Origin: Candidatus Kuenenia stuttgartensis
GTDB lineage: Bacteria; Planctomycetota; Planctomycetia; Planctomycetales; Planctomycetaceae
Direction of reading: 5' to 3'
Assembly (NCBI GenBank): GCA_945861865.1
Contig: CAMAWN010000026.1
Span: 1 to 42,137, forward strand
Length of the DNA: 42,137 nt
The first letter of the stretch is position 1; each line of letters begins with the position of its first letter. The position numbers and the translations under genes were made by a program. Shown here piece after piece: positions 41,998 through 42,137 of this stretch. Below the pieces are notes generated by a model that was not told the DNA's origin, searched no databases, and saw only the letters and a list, made by a program, of their open reading frames with translations.

Positions 41998-42137
41998 TTA
42001 CCGCGTCGGAGCGAACAAAGGGATTGGTTGAGCGGTTCGTCGTGTTTGTGCGAGGAAGTCGAGGGGATCTCGGAGGAGTTGCTCGCAGGTGAGGAGGACT
42101 GACGTGAGGACCGACTGGTGCTGAGCGCCGGTGTCGG
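41998..42137 (-). CDS. Transposase C-terminal fragment (IS66-like), cut by the window edge
   Basis: The minus strand is open in one frame from the right edge to TAA at 41998-42000, giving 45 residues (QHQSVLTSVLLTCEQLLRDP, DFLAQTRR). The run of QSVL, SVL, T-EQ and DPLDFL resembles the tail of IS66-type or related transposases. I recognise the pattern only loosely. The rest of the gene is outside the window. Confidence 0.4.
   Translation of the reverse strand, partial: DTGAQHQSVLTSVLLTCEQLLRDPLDFLAQTRRTAQPIPLFAPTR

Overview
The window looks like a piece of a Planctomycetota chromosome (order Planctomycetales is my best guess). The support is a DUF1559 prepilin-like protein, a secreted HEAT-repeat sulfatase, an Fes-type esterase fused to an SMP-30 domain, a DUF2617 protein, BatA/VWA/DUF58 genes and a second, short SecA. 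Nothing in the sequence identifies a species. Most of the window is fairly GC-rich. From about 37.2 kb to 42 kb it is visibly richer in A and T.

Layout. 1-2.2 kb: two convergent sigma-54 activators, the first cut by the window edge. 2.5-8 kb: ispD (+), then a very large AsmA-like protein and a membrane glycosyltransferase that overlap by four bases on the minus strand. 8.1-11.2 kb: a short SecA (+) facing a mannose-1-phosphate guanylyltransferase (-). 11.3-15.9 kb: esterase/SMP-30 fusion (-), plsC (+) and a HEAT-sulfatase (-). 16-21.8 kb: a minus-strand DUF58 - BatA-like - double-VWA/glutaminase-fold operon leading into the sulfatase. 22.1-24.7 kb: Rieske protein, small molybdopterin-fold protein and a FAD oxidoreductase (+). 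24.7-27.2 kb: a GYF_2 membrane protein diverging from a DUF1559 gene broken by one in-frame TGA. 27.3-37 kb: a long minus-strand run (dxr, rseP, small membrane protein, DUF2617, histidine phosphatase, DinB-like, GSAM-like aminotransferase, rpsO, pnp). 37.3-42.1 kb: an accessory block with a Tat-type sialidase, a membrane protein, an internally deleted IS1182-like element, a YejM/PbgA-like protein and the end of another transposase.

Housekeeping functions present are isoprenoid precursor synthesis (ispD and dxr, unlinked), RNA turnover and translation (rpsO-pnp), site-2 proteolysis (rseP), phospholipid synthesis (plsC) and GDP-mannose supply (manC). Envelope functions dominate the rest.

The most unusual signal is a set of short palindromic elements that recur through the window. 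Many are pairs of imperfect palindromes in inverted orientation with a 20-90 base spacer. Several begin or end with GTAG, and that TAG is the stop codon of the adjoining gene (AsmA-like, secA, plsC, sulfatase, Rieske, DUF2617). Between plsC and the sulfatase one 64-bp element supplies the stop codons of both convergent genes. Other copies lie in frame inside coding sequence in the VWA proteins, and two proteins carry nearly the same element-encoded peptide. I know of no named family for these. Genome-wide copy number cannot be judged from this window.
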